Source of the DNA: Endozoicomonas sp965196975
GTDB taxonomy: Bacteria > Pseudomonadota > Gammaproteobacteria > Pseudomonadales > Endozoicomonadaceae
Assembly (NCBI RefSeq): GCF_965196975.1
Contig: NZ_OZ239981.1
Location: forward strand, 5,890,001-5,954,000
Length of the DNA stretch: 64,000 nt
Reading direction: 5' to 3'
Of the stretch, positions 47,255 through 55,365 are shown one piece after another. Position numbers and translations under genes: made by a program. The notes under the pieces were generated by a model. It saw nothing but the letters and a program-made list of their open reading frames with translations. It had not been told where the DNA came from and did no database searches. How positions within the stretch are numbered: the first letter of the stretch is position 1; every line of letters starts with the position of its first letter.

Positions 47255-47280
47255 ACCTCGTTCCCTGACAGGAACGAGGT
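47255..47280. terminator. Perfect 10-bp hairpin between tadD and lptB (possible bidirectional terminator)
   Basis: ACCTCGTTCC and GGAACGAGGT flank a 6-base loop CTGACA between the convergent stops of tadD and lptB. No T tract follows, so it may be a REP-type element acting as a terminator or mRNA end. It shares GACCTCGTTCC with the repeat at 35991. Confidence 0.5.
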
Positions 47281-47295
47281 GCAATTTAATGGATT

Positions 47296-48021
47296 TTACA
47301 GGCTGAACTGGTGCCCAAGATAAACGTCACGGACCTTCTGGTTGGACAGTACGGTATGGCTGTCGCCCTCAGCAATGATATGCCCTTCGCTGACGATATA
47401 AGCCTTCTCACAGATATCCAGCGTTTCCCGAACGTTATGGTCGGTAATCAAGACCCCGATACCCCGGTTCTGAAGATGACGGATGATGGACTTGATATCA
47501 CCAACGGAGATTGGGTCAACACCGGCAAAGGGTTCGTCCAGAAGGATAAAGGTTGGATCGGTGGCCAGTGCCCTGGCAATTTCTGCTCGCCTTCTTTCAC
47601 CACCGGACAGAGCCATGCCGGCACTGTCACGAATGTGGCCAATATTGAACTCATCCAGCAGCGATTCCATTTTCTCGACGCGCTGCTTTTTATTGAGATC
47701 TTTCCTGGTTTCCAGAATGGCCAGGATATTTTCCCTTACGGTGAGACGGCGAAAGATTGAGGCTTCCTGGGGAAGATAACCGATACCGGCACGAGCCCTG
47801 TGATGCATCGCCTGAAAGGTCAGGTCCTGCTGGTCAATGCTGACTTTACCGCCATCCGCTTTCACTAGTCCGACAATCATATAAAAACAGGTGGTCTTTC
47901 CTGCACCATTGGGACCCAGAAGGCCAACGATCTGGCCACTGTTAACCTGCAGAGAGACATCTTTAACCACCTCTCTGCCTTTATAGCTTTTACTAAGATG
48001 TTCTGCCTTGAGGATTGTCAT
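47296..48021 (-). CDS. lptB: LPS export ABC transporter ATP-binding protein LptB
   Basis: A 241-residue cytoplasmic ATPase that powers LPS extraction by LptFG. It has Walker A GPNGAGKTT, the Q-loop IGYLPQEASIFRRLTV (characteristic of LptB), the signature LSGGERRRAEIARAL, Walker B FILLDEPFAGVDP and switch His VLITDHNVRET. It follows lptA after about 120 bases. The usual downstream gene rpoN is missing here; the Tad locus lies in its place and is convergent. Confidence 0.96.
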   Translation of the reverse strand: MTILKAEHLSKSYKGREVVKDVSLQVNSGQIVGLLGPNGAGKTTCFYMIVGLVKADGGKVSIDQQDLTFQAMHHRARAGIGYLPQEASIFRRLTVRENILAILETRKDLNKKQRVEKMESLLDEFNIGHIRDSAGMALSGGERRRAEIARALATDPTFILLDEPFAGVDPISVGDIKSIIRHLQNRGIGVLITDHNVRETLDICEKAYIVSEGHIIAEGDSHTVLSNQKVRDVYLGHQFSL

Positions 48022-48140
48022 CCGGTTGTCTGTTAACCTGAATAAAAAAACAAAGTACGCCTATGTCGTCGATAGCATGGACGTTGATTCAATGAAGACA
48101 CCTGATAGATTATTGGCTCTACCTGCTGTCTCTGCCAGAG

Positions 48141-48692
48141 TCAGGGGGTGTTGATCGTGGCTTTTTCCTGACGGGGCTGAATAACCATTTGGACCCGGCC
48201 ATTTTCTCCCTGGTTGGGGGTGCCTTTGGCGTTTACTGTCTGCAGTGCAACGTTATAGTAGATCTTTTCACCCTTAAAGGTATCTCCCTTTTGGGAGAGT
48301 TGGGCGTTTTTAATAAGTTCAATCTGGTCACCGTTGACATCGTAGCGAATCGTATTGCCCCAGGCCTGGACGGTTCCCTGCTCGCCAGGTTGAAGTTCTT
48401 CGTAATAAGCCCTGGCCTTGTTGCCCTGTGCAATGACTTTGGTTACCTCACGCCCCTTGGTGTAGATAGTGATGGTATCGCCGGTAATTCGGGTTGTTCC
48501 CTGGGTCATTACAACATCACCACGATAAACAGAGACCCCTGTTTTATTATCAATATCAGCAGCGTCTGAATTGATTTTGATAGGTTGCTGGCGATCTGCA
48601 GGTAATGCCATGGCCATAAGCGGTACAAACAACAGTCCGACAAGCCATTTTCTGTTCAGGAGTGTTTTGGGTTGTGGTAATTGAATTGTCAT
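48141..48692 (-). CDS. lptA: Periplasmic LPS bridge protein LptA
   Basis: A 183-residue OstA-fold protein forming the periplasmic bridge for LPS. It has a signal peptide (KWLVGLLFVPLMAMALPA), then beta-jellyroll patterns such as PIKINSDAADIDNKTGVSVYRGDVVMTQGTTRITGD and IRYDVNGDQIELIKNAQLSQKGDTFKGEKI. ATG 48692 gives a normal signal peptide and has AGGGAAG upstream; an in-frame ATG at 48758 would overlap lptC by 14 bases and add 22 residues. It lies between lptC and lptB as usual. Confidence 0.9.
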   Translation of the reverse strand: MTIQLPQPKTLLNRKWLVGLLFVPLMAMALPADRQQPIKINSDAADIDNKTGVSVYRGDVVMTQGTTRITGDTITIYTKGREVTKVIAQGNKARAYYEELQPGEQGTVQAWGNTIRYDVNGDQIELIKNAQLSQKGDTFKGEKIYYNVALQTVNAKGTPNQGENGRVQMVIQPRQEKATINTP

Positions 48693-48744
48693 GGGTTGTC
48701 GCTTCCCTGACAGGGATAGATCAATGATTCTACAAATAAGCGGC

Positions 48745-49329
48745 TTATTCAGGCTCATAGACTCCCCGTACTCTGGACTTTAATTGAATCTTTCCCTGTT
48801 GGTACCAGGCTGTCATCCCAATTGCTCGTGTCTCGCCGGTTTCGCTGGTAATCAGAACAGGACGATCGGTATCGGCAATTTCCTCATCCGGAGATATTGT
48901 GATGAAATCGGTGTCCATTCTGACCTTTTGTACATTGGCCTGCTGCTTGGAAAGAGAGCTGCTTTGAATAACCACGACATTATCCCACAGTTCGATATCT
49001 TTGCCACCGGGCAGTAATTTTCCGTTCTCTGACTTTGATACCGTAACCTGCCCATTATCACTGAAGTTGGTCAATATCGGTTGTTGGAGCAGTGTGTTGT
49101 CATTGTGGGGATAGTGGGTAATGCTGTCAGACTTCAACTGATACTGTAATGCACCGAAAGCGTTGTACTCTTTAATCAGGGCATCGACCAGAAAGTAATC
49201 AGCATCCTGGCGAATGATTTCTGAACGGCTGGTGCTGACCGCTACTATAGAACCATCATAGGCCCAATAGCCAGCGACCAGCATCAGCATGAGAATTGCA
49301 GAGATAATCAGATGATTGCGGTAGGCCAT
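48745..49329 (-). CDS. lptC: LPS export protein LptC
   Basis: A 194-residue bitopic inner-membrane protein. One N-terminal helix (LIISAILMLMLVAGYWAYDG) is followed by a periplasmic OstA/LptC domain (DYFLVDALIKEYNAFGALQYQLKSDSITHYPHNDNTLLQQP). It receives LPS from LptB2FG and hands it to LptA. It follows kdsD directly with a 23-base gap. In E. coli and many relatives kdsC lies in that position; it is absent here. Confidence 0.92.
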   Translation of the reverse strand: MAYRNHLIISAILMLMLVAGYWAYDGSIVAVSTSRSEIIRQDADYFLVDALIKEYNAFGALQYQLKSDSITHYPHNDNTLLQQPILTNFSDNGQVTVSKSENGKLLPGGKDIELWDNVVVIQSSSLSKQQANVQKVRMDTDFITISPDEEIADTDRPVLITSETGETRAIGMTAWYQQGKIQLKSRVRGVYEPE

Positions 49330-49352
49330 CCAGGTTCCGTAACTGTTGCTGT

Positions 49353-50327
49353 TTAAACCACACCCGCTTTCAGCAAGTCATGCATGTTAATTGCGCCGAC
49401 AGCATGCCGGTCATGATCAACGCAGATCAGAGCATTAATCTTTCTATCATCCATTATTCTCAGCGCTTCAGCGGCAAGAATATCAGGTGTAATTGTGGTG
49501 CACTTGATGGTCATGACATCATCAATCGTCGTGTTGTGTGGGTCTACCCCATGATCCAGGGCGCGACGAAGGTCTCCATCAGTAAAGATGCCAACGACAA
49601 CGTTGTTCTCATCGATAATTGATGTCATGCCAAGGCCCTTTCGGGTCATTTCCAGCAGCGCTTCTCCCAGTCGGGTGCCTTTTTTGACCATCGGGATTCG
49701 ATTGCCTTCGTGCATGATGTCTTGCACTTTGAGCAGCAGCCTGCGACCCAGTGCACCTCCAGGATGTGAGAATGCGAAGTCTTCAGCAGTAAACCCGCGA
49801 GCTTCCAACAGTGCAATAGCGAGTGCATCACCCATGACCAGCTGAGTGGTTGTACTGGATGTTGGTGCCAGATCCAGTGGGCAAGCTTCTTTGTCGACTC
49901 CTGTATTCAGGTTGACTTCTGCGGCCAGGGCCAGAGTAGAGGCTGGCTTGCCGGTCATACTGATAACCGAAGCGCCCATACGCTTGAACAGGGGGAGCAG
50001 GGTGACTACTTCGGCAGTTTCACCTGAGTTGGAAATAGCCAGCACGACATCGTCTGCGGTAATCATTCCCATGTCGCCATGGCTGGCTTCTCCGGGGTGA
50101 ACATAAAATGCAGGTGTACCTGTACTGGCCAGCGTTGCACTGATTTTACGGGCAATATGTCCTGACTTACCCATACCCACCACAACGATACGGCCACGGC
50201 ATTCCAGCATTAACCGGCAGGCATTGCTGAAGTCTTCACCAATACGTGGAAGCAGAGCTTCAATAGCATCCTTTTCGATCTGGATGGTTCGACGACCAAT
50301 TTCAATAAAATTCTGGTCAGAGGTCAT
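49353..50327 (-). CDS. kdsD: Arabinose-5-phosphate isomerase KdsD
   Basis: A 324-residue enzyme converting ribulose-5-phosphate to arabinose-5-phosphate, the first step of Kdo synthesis. The N-terminal SIS domain (RIVVVGMGKSGHIARKISATLASTGTPAFYVHPGEASHGDMGMI; SNSGETAEV) is followed by two CBS domains (VQDIMHEGNRIPMVKKGTRL and IDDVMTIKCTTITPD). The active-site His stretch FAFSHPGGALGRRLL is conserved. It lies between yrbG and lptC. Confidence 0.94.
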   Translation of the reverse strand: MTSDQNFIEIGRRTIQIEKDAIEALLPRIGEDFSNACRLMLECRGRIVVVGMGKSGHIARKISATLASTGTPAFYVHPGEASHGDMGMITADDVVLAISNSGETAEVVTLLPLFKRMGASVISMTGKPASTLALAAEVNLNTGVDKEACPLDLAPTSSTTTQLVMGDALAIALLEARGFTAEDFAFSHPGGALGRRLLLKVQDIMHEGNRIPMVKKGTRLGEALLEMTRKGLGMTSIIDENNVVVGIFTDGDLRRALDHGVDPHNTTIDDVMTIKCTTITPDILAAEALRIMDDRKINALICVDHDRHAVGAINMHDLLKAGVV

Positions 50328-50454
50328 TTCAGTTAAGCCTTTGATGGAGCTGTCAGGATGTCATGGCGAAGCATAACGCTTAAGGCTCCGGTATAAAATA
50401 GTTCAGTGCATAGGAATGGGAGCATTCAGCTCCCGTTTCAGTTTGTATAAATGC

Positions 50455-51417
50455 CTATACAGTTTGTAAGTACAGCCATGTTCCGTAACAGGCATACCCT
50501 GCCAGAAGGATAATACCTGCAAAACGTCCAAGCGTTTTGGGTTTTTTACCGAGCATGGCCATGGCCGCCACGAGAACGGTGAATGCCAGCATGACGGTAT
50601 AGTCTCTGGAGAAAACAGATTCGTTCAGTGGGCCGGGGGCAACCAGGCCTGGCATGGAAAGTACCGCCAGCAAATTGAAAATGTTTGAGCCCACAACATT
50701 GCCAAGCGCAATATCATGGTGGCCTCGTATTGCACTGGCTACAGAGGCGGCAAGTTCAGGAAGGCTGGTGCCAATGGCCACGACGGTCAAGCCAACAACC
50801 AGCTCGCTAACGCCCAGCAATGTTGCAATCTCTTTGGCACCCCAAACCAGAATCTGGGCACTGATCAGTAGCAGCACCAGTCCGCCAACAAGCTCAAGGT
50901 ATGCTCTGCCTGAAGGCAGGTCTTCAATTTCTTCTGCTTCAGCCAGAGGCTCTTCAGGATGAGCTTTCTGCCAGATCACCATCAGATAGAGCGTAACAAA
51001 CAGGCCGCTGAGCAGCACCAGACTTTCTGTAAGCCCAAGGTAGTTGTTTGCCAGGCAGGCACCGGCAATTACCGTGACAAATAACAGCCAGGGTATTTCA
51101 CGTTTGGCAAGCGCTGTTTTTACCGGCAGCGGTGCAATGAGAGCGGTTATACCAAGAACCAGCCCCATATTGGCAATATTGGAACCAATGGCATTACCTA
51201 CAGCAATATCCGTGTGCTCTTGAATAGCCGACATCAGTGAAACCAGAATTTCTGGTGCAGACGTACCTATAGATACGACTGTCAAGCCGATAAGCATGGG
51301 AGAAATTCCCCAGTTTCTCGCAGTAGCCGCGGCTCCGCCAACAAAACGGTCTGCACTCCAGGTGAGGAGTATGAAGCCAACAATAATGGCTGCTATGGCA
51401 TAAATGGCAGGGCTCAT
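50455..51417 (-). CDS. yrbG: Calcium/sodium antiporter YrbG
   Basis: A 320-residue CaCA-family exchanger. Ten hydrophobic segments are arranged as two inverted repeats, each with its ion-binding motif: GTSAPEILVSL...AVGNAIGSNIANMGLVLG, then GTSLPELAASV...ALGNVVGSNIFNLLAVL. An acidic loop with EEPLAEAEEIEDL separates the halves. It is the standard neighbour of kdsD and lies divergent from mlaF. Confidence 0.92.
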   Translation of the reverse strand: MSPAIYAIAAIIVGFILLTWSADRFVGGAAATARNWGISPMLIGLTVVSIGTSAPEILVSLMSAIQEHTDIAVGNAIGSNIANMGLVLGITALIAPLPVKTALAKREIPWLLFVTVIAGACLANNYLGLTESLVLLSGLFVTLYLMVIWQKAHPEEPLAEAEEIEDLPSGRAYLELVGGLVLLLISAQILVWGAKEIATLLGVSELVVGLTVVAIGTSLPELAASVASAIRGHHDIALGNVVGSNIFNLLAVLSMPGLVAPGPLNESVFSRDYTVMLAFTVLVAAMAMLGKKPKTLGRFAGIILLAGYACYGTWLYLQTV

Positions 51418-51698
51418 TCAGGGAGGGTTCTCAAGGGTTGGTTCAAAGGAAGGGAGTGTATGGAAAATCAGGCAGGCAATGCAACTGCATTGCAGTCTGA
51501 ATTGACCATATGCAGATAAGAATTGTCCGATAGAATTTAAGCGTTGCTATCAATAAGGTGCAATAAAAGTGTGAAACAGGTCATAATGTGTAGGGCTGTT
51601 GATGTTTTCTATATCACTGAATCTCGCAACGATACCTCAACAGTCCCTATGTCTGGATGACTTTTTAATTCTGTCTGTTGCAGGGATCTGCGTGCCCA
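51418..51698. other. Divergent intergenic region between yrbG and mlaF
   Basis: About 280 bases with no gene. It should contain the promoter for the mla operon and one for yrbG-kdsD. Several AT-rich -10-like stretches occur (51540-51620) but none stands out enough to call. Confidence 0.5.
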
Positions 51699-52559
51699 AT
51701 GATGAGTTCCATATCTTCAGGTGAAGAAAACAGTAGCGAAAGCCGCACAGATAATTTTGTAGAGATTCGTGGTTTGACCTTCTACCGAGGTTCCCGGGTT
51801 ATCTTCAATAATATCGATATGGATATACCCCGTGGCAAAGTGGTAGGTATCATGGGGCCTTCCGGAACTGGAAAGACAACACTGCTTCGCCTGATTGGTC
51901 GTCAGCTGCGGCCTGATCAAGGCTCCATTCTGGTGGATGGTCAGGATCTGGCAGGTATGTCGAGAGATCAGCTCTTTGTCCAGCGTCGTAAAATGGGCAT
52001 GCTCTTTCAGAGCGGTGCTCTTTTTACTGATTTGACCGTATTCGAAAATGTTGCTTTTCCTCTGCGTATTCATACACAACTATCTGAATTGATGATTCGT
52101 GACATCGTATTGATGAAACTGCATGCAGTGGGTCTGCGTGGCGCATCATCTCTGATGCCCAGTGAACTGTCTGGTGGTATGAGTCGTCGGGTTGCTCTGG
52201 CTAGAGCTATCGCTCTTGACCCTGAAATGGTGATGTATGATGAGCCATTTGTCGGACAGGACCCGATTGCTATGGGGGTATTGGTGGAGTTGATTCGCAA
52301 ACTGAATCAGGCTCTGGGAATCACCAGTATCATTGTTTCTCATGACCTTCATGAAACGGCCAGTATTGCCGATTTGCTGTATCTCATTGCGGATGGTGAA
52401 GTGATTGGGGTAGGAACACCTGATGAAATGCTGAACTCAAGCGATGCCAGAGTGCGTCAGTTTATGCAGGGATTACCGGATGGACCGGTTCCTTTTCACT
52501 ATCCTGCGGATGATTATCAAAACGACTTACTGGCTCCGGGGGAACTAAATGAAGCTTGA
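51699..52559 (+). CDS. mlaF: Phospholipid ABC transporter ATP-binding protein MlaF
   Basis: A 286-residue ATPase of the Mla system, which maintains outer-membrane lipid asymmetry by moving phospholipids. Motifs are EIRGLTFYRGSRVIFNNIDMDIPRG, Walker A GPSGTGKTT, MGMLFQSGALFTDLTVFENV (typical MlaF Q-loop), LSGGMSRRVALARAI, and MYDEPFVGQDPI (Walker B). The start is uncertain: ATG 51699 or 51702 is preferred; an upstream TTG at 51678 is in frame. It overlaps mlaE by 11 bases. Confidence 0.93.
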   Translation: MMSSISSGEENSSESRTDNFVEIRGLTFYRGSRVIFNNIDMDIPRGKVVGIMGPSGTGKTTLLRLIGRQLRPDQGSILVDGQDLAGMSRDQLFVQRRKMGMLFQSGALFTDLTVFENVAFPLRIHTQLSELMIRDIVLMKLHAVGLRGASSLMPSELSGGMSRRVALARAIALDPEMVMYDEPFVGQDPIAMGVLVELIRKLNQALGITSIIVSHDLHETASIADLLYLIADGEVIGVGTPDEMLNSSDARVRQFMQGLPDGPVPFHYPADDYQNDLLAPGELNEA

Positions 52560-53343
52560 TGTTCTGGACCGGTTAGCTCAACTCGGTCAGTTTGGTCTTG
52601 GTCATATCCAATCGCTCGGGCGTTCCGGGATTTTTCTGTTTCTGTCGATTTTTTCAAGGGCTGGATTCAGCGGGCGTGGCTCTCTGCTGATTCAGCAACT
52701 CTATAATGTAGGTGTACTGTCGTTAATCATTGTAACGGTCTCAGGGCTTTTTATCGGCATGGTTCTGGGCTTGCAGGGTTATAGTATTCTGGTTCGCTAT
52801 GGTTCAGAGGGTGCTGTTGGGCAGTTGGTAGCGCTAAGCCTGGTTCGTGAACTGGGACCGGTGGTAACGGCTCTGTTATTTGCCGGCCGCGCTGGTTCTG
52901 CGCTGACTGCTGAGATTGGGCTGATGAAGGCTACAGAACAGTTGTCCAGCATGGAAATGATTGGTGTCGACCCTTTAAAGCGGGTGATTGCTCCACGTTT
53001 CTGGGCGGGTGTTATTTCAATGCCTCTATTGGCAGCCATCTTCAACCTTGTGGGGATTCTTGGTGGTGTCATGGTTGGTGTTGATTGGCTGGGCATTTAT
53101 GAAGGGTCATTCTGGACAGGTATGCAACAGTCGGTTGATTTTGTGCACGATGTTGGCAATGGCATGGTGAAAAGTCTGGTGTTTGGTATTGTGGTCACCT
53201 GGATTGCAGTTTTCCAGGGATATGATGCAATTCCGACATCAGAAGGCATCAGCCGTGCGACAACAAGAACGGTTGTTTACTCATCCCTTGCTGTTCTTGG
53301 ATTGGATTTCATTTTGACCGCAGTGATGTTTGGTGAGCTTTAA
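52549..53343 (+). CDS. mlaE: Phospholipid ABC transporter permease MlaE
   Basis: A 264-residue inner-membrane permease of the MlaE family. It has FLFLSIFSRAGFSGRGSLLIQQLYNVGVLSLIIVTVSGLFIGMVLGLQGY, then LVRELGPVVTALLFAGRAGSALTAEIGLMKATEQLSSMEMIGVDPLKRVIAPRFWAGVISMP, both family signatures. About five membrane helices are predicted. It overlaps mlaF, indicating translational coupling. Confidence 0.95.
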   Translation: MKLDVLDRLAQLGQFGLGHIQSLGRSGIFLFLSIFSRAGFSGRGSLLIQQLYNVGVLSLIIVTVSGLFIGMVLGLQGYSILVRYGSEGAVGQLVALSLVRELGPVVTALLFAGRAGSALTAEIGLMKATEQLSSMEMIGVDPLKRVIAPRFWAGVISMPLLAAIFNLVGILGGVMVGVDWLGIYEGSFWTGMQQSVDFVHDVGNGMVKSLVFGIVVTWIAVFQGYDAIPTSEGISRATTRTVVYSSLAVLGLDFILTAVMFGEL

Positions 53344-53357
53344 GGAGAGAGCATAAA

Positions 53358-53822
53358 ATGCGGATGCGTACGGTAGAAATCAGTGTCGGCGCCTTTATGC
53401 TGGCGGGAATGTTGGCACTGGTCGCTATGGCGGTAAAGGTCAGTGGGCTTTCCCTTAAGAGTGGCGGTGAAACTTATGAGCTTCATGCTTATTTTGATAA
53501 CACTGGAGCACTGAAGCCTCGGTCAAAAATATCAATGGCAGGTGTGACGGTTGGCAAGGTCAAAAAAATCGAGCTGGACAAAACTACTTACATGGCCAAA
53601 GTGGTGATGGATATTGATCAGCGGATCGATAACATACCGATCGACAGTACTGCATCGATTGTGACGGCAGGGTTACTGGGAGAGCAATACATCAGTATCA
53701 GTATTGGTGGTGATGAGGCGTATCTGCGTGATGGTGAGCGTTTTGAAGACACTCAGTCAGCCCTGATCCTTGAAGAATTAATTGGTAAGTTTCTTCTGGG
53801 TACGGTAAATAAAGGTGAGTAG
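53358..53822 (+). CDS. mlaD: Mla substrate-binding MCE protein MlaD
   Basis: A 154-residue protein: one N-terminal membrane helix (VGAFMLAGMLALVAMAVKVSGL) and a single MCE domain (YELHAYFDNTGALKPRSKISMAGVTVGKVKKIELD ... STASIVTAGLLGEQYISI). It forms a hexameric ring on MlaFE that conducts phospholipids. AAGGAGAG lies before the ATG, 15 bases after mlaE. Confidence 0.94.
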   Translation: MRMRTVEISVGAFMLAGMLALVAMAVKVSGLSLKSGGETYELHAYFDNTGALKPRSKISMAGVTVGKVKKIELDKTTYMAKVVMDIDQRIDNIPIDSTASIVTAGLLGEQYISISIGGDEAYLRDGERFEDTQSALILEELIGKFLLGTVNKGE

Positions 53823-53856
53823 CTTTCTGTTAAGAGGAAGGTTCTCTGGTTAGCGG

Positions 53857-54537
53857 ATGGAATGGATGATGAGACGCAATAAATCGTTTGTCGCAGCTCT
53901 TGTAGTGCTTTTGTTACAGTGGTCTTCAACTATCTTTGCTGCTGAGCAGGCAATTGAGTCGCCACAGAAGGAAGTGGAAAGGATTACCAGTGAGCTTCTG
54001 GCAACGTTCGAAAAAAATGTTGATGAGTATAAAAAGAACGATGCAGCCTTTATTGCGGAAGTGGATCGGCAGCTATCACCCGTTGTTGCCTTTGACTCCA
54101 TTGCCCGGGGGGTGATGGGCAAATACTCCCGCCGTGCAAAACCAGGGCAGGTTGAGCAGTTTTCAACGACGTTTAAAGACAGCCTGATCAGCTTTTATGG
54201 CAAGGCGTTGTTGAAACTGGACGATACCCGGTTAACCATAGAGAAAGTTGACTCCGTTCCTGAATCGGTTCTTAAAGACTATCAGTCAGGTAAAGCACGG
54301 CTGATTCCCGTAGGTATGACAGTCAGAACCTCATCAGGTACTGTGGCTATTTCTTATTCAATGGTGCATCTGGACGGACGTTGGAAGCTCAGGAATATCA
54401 TTGTTGATGGCATTAATATTGGCATTCAGTTTCGCAACCAGTTTGCAGAAGCCATGAATAAACATGGAGACATTCAATACGTAGTGGATCACTGGCCAGA
54501 GATTATGAAAGGTGCTGCAGCGGATAAGAAATCATGA
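53857..54537 (+). CDS. mlaC: Periplasmic phospholipid-binding protein MlaC
   Basis: A 226-residue periplasmic carrier shuttling lipids between MlaA in the outer membrane and MlaFEDB. It has a signal peptide ending near AEQA, then VERITSELLATFEKNVDEYKKNDAAFIAEVDRQLSPVVAFDSIARGVMGKY and GRWKLRNIIVDGINIGIQFRNQF, the MlaC signatures. The second Met (53860) is an alternative start. It overlaps mlaB by 4 bases (ATGA). Confidence 0.93.
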   Translation: MEWMMRRNKSFVAALVVLLLQWSSTIFAAEQAIESPQKEVERITSELLATFEKNVDEYKKNDAAFIAEVDRQLSPVVAFDSIARGVMGKYSRRAKPGQVEQFSTTFKDSLISFYGKALLKLDDTRLTIEKVDSVPESVLKDYQSGKARLIPVGMTVRTSSGTVAISYSMVHLDGRWKLRNIIVDGINIGIQFRNQFAEAMNKHGDIQYVVDHWPEIMKGAAADKKS

Positions 54538-54860
54538 CGCTGGAAGTGGTCGCGCCGGAAAGGTTTAAGCTTAATGGAGTGATCAACTTCGAAACTTCCC
54601 CTGTGGTTGAACGACAGGGACGCCTTCTGTTGCAGGAGACTGGGGGAGAGCGTTGGGAAATTGATTTGAGTGGTATTACTCAGGCCGACAGTTCAGCCTT
54701 GTCCGTCTGTCTATCCTGGACAAGGCTTGCAGGTGACCATCAGAAATCTGTTTGTTTTACAGGCATGCCTGATGAATTAGAGGCTCTTGCACAGGTTTGC
54801 GGTATTCAGCGGTTGTTAGATAGTGTGAGCTGTTTGGCAGGCGAATCCCCTGTTGAATAA
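54534..54860 (+). CDS. mlaB: Mla STAS-domain subunit MlaB
   Basis: A 108-residue cytoplasmic STAS-domain protein that binds MlaF and stabilises the transporter. The STAS core is visible as WEIDLSGITQADSSALSVCLSWTRLA, corresponding to the conserved loop before helix 2. It is translationally coupled to mlaC and is the last gene of the mlaFEDCB operon. Confidence 0.88.
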   Translation: MTLEVVAPERFKLNGVINFETSPVVERQGRLLLQETGGERWEIDLSGITQADSSALSVCLSWTRLAGDHQKSVCFTGMPDELEALAQVCGIQRLLDSVSCLAGESPVE

Positions 54861-54956
54861 ACGTGGGGACTATCAATGGAACCCTCTCTCAGATATGATT
54901 GACCGATTTTACTGTTCCCTTTAATTCCTGATTGTTATTCCCTGAGAGGTTGGATC

Positions 54957-55208
54957 ATGCAAGCCGAAGAGGTCAAGGCGCTGCTGGAGAAAGAGATTGC
55001 GGGCTCACAAGTGATTGTAGAGGGTGAAGGATGTGACTTTCGCCTGACCGTAATCAGTGACCAGTTTGAAGCCAAGAGACCGGTTCAGCGTCAGCAGATG
55101 ATCTATTCTCACCTGAACCCATTTATTACCAGTGGTGCAATTCACGCTGTATCAATGGTGGCTCTGACCACTGCCGAGCGTGCCAGACAGCTGGATAATC
55201 AGGATTAA
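54957..55208 (+). CDS. ibaG: BolA-family protein IbaG
   Basis: An 83-residue BolA/YrbA protein that associates with monothiol glutaredoxin and is linked to iron-sulfur handling and acid stress. The BolA pattern is present: VKALLEKEIAGSQVIVEGEGCDFRLTVISDQFEAKRPVQRQQMIYSHLNPFITSGAIHAVSM. GAGAGG lies before the ATG. It is in its conserved place between mlaB and murA. Confidence 0.92.
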   Translation: MQAEEVKALLEKEIAGSQVIVEGEGCDFRLTVISDQFEAKRPVQRQQMIYSHLNPFITSGAIHAVSMVALTTAERARQLDNQD

Positions 55209-55365
55209 CAGGACTCTTGAAAGGTTTAATCTGACAACGATCATGCCTGCCTGGGGTAGATACTGGTTTATAGCTGTATTGCTGTATGTACATTGCGCCT
55301 TCCCCGGGTACCCTCCGATGATAATGTCTTGTCTGACTGCCTTTCCGGTCATTAAGTGAGAAACC

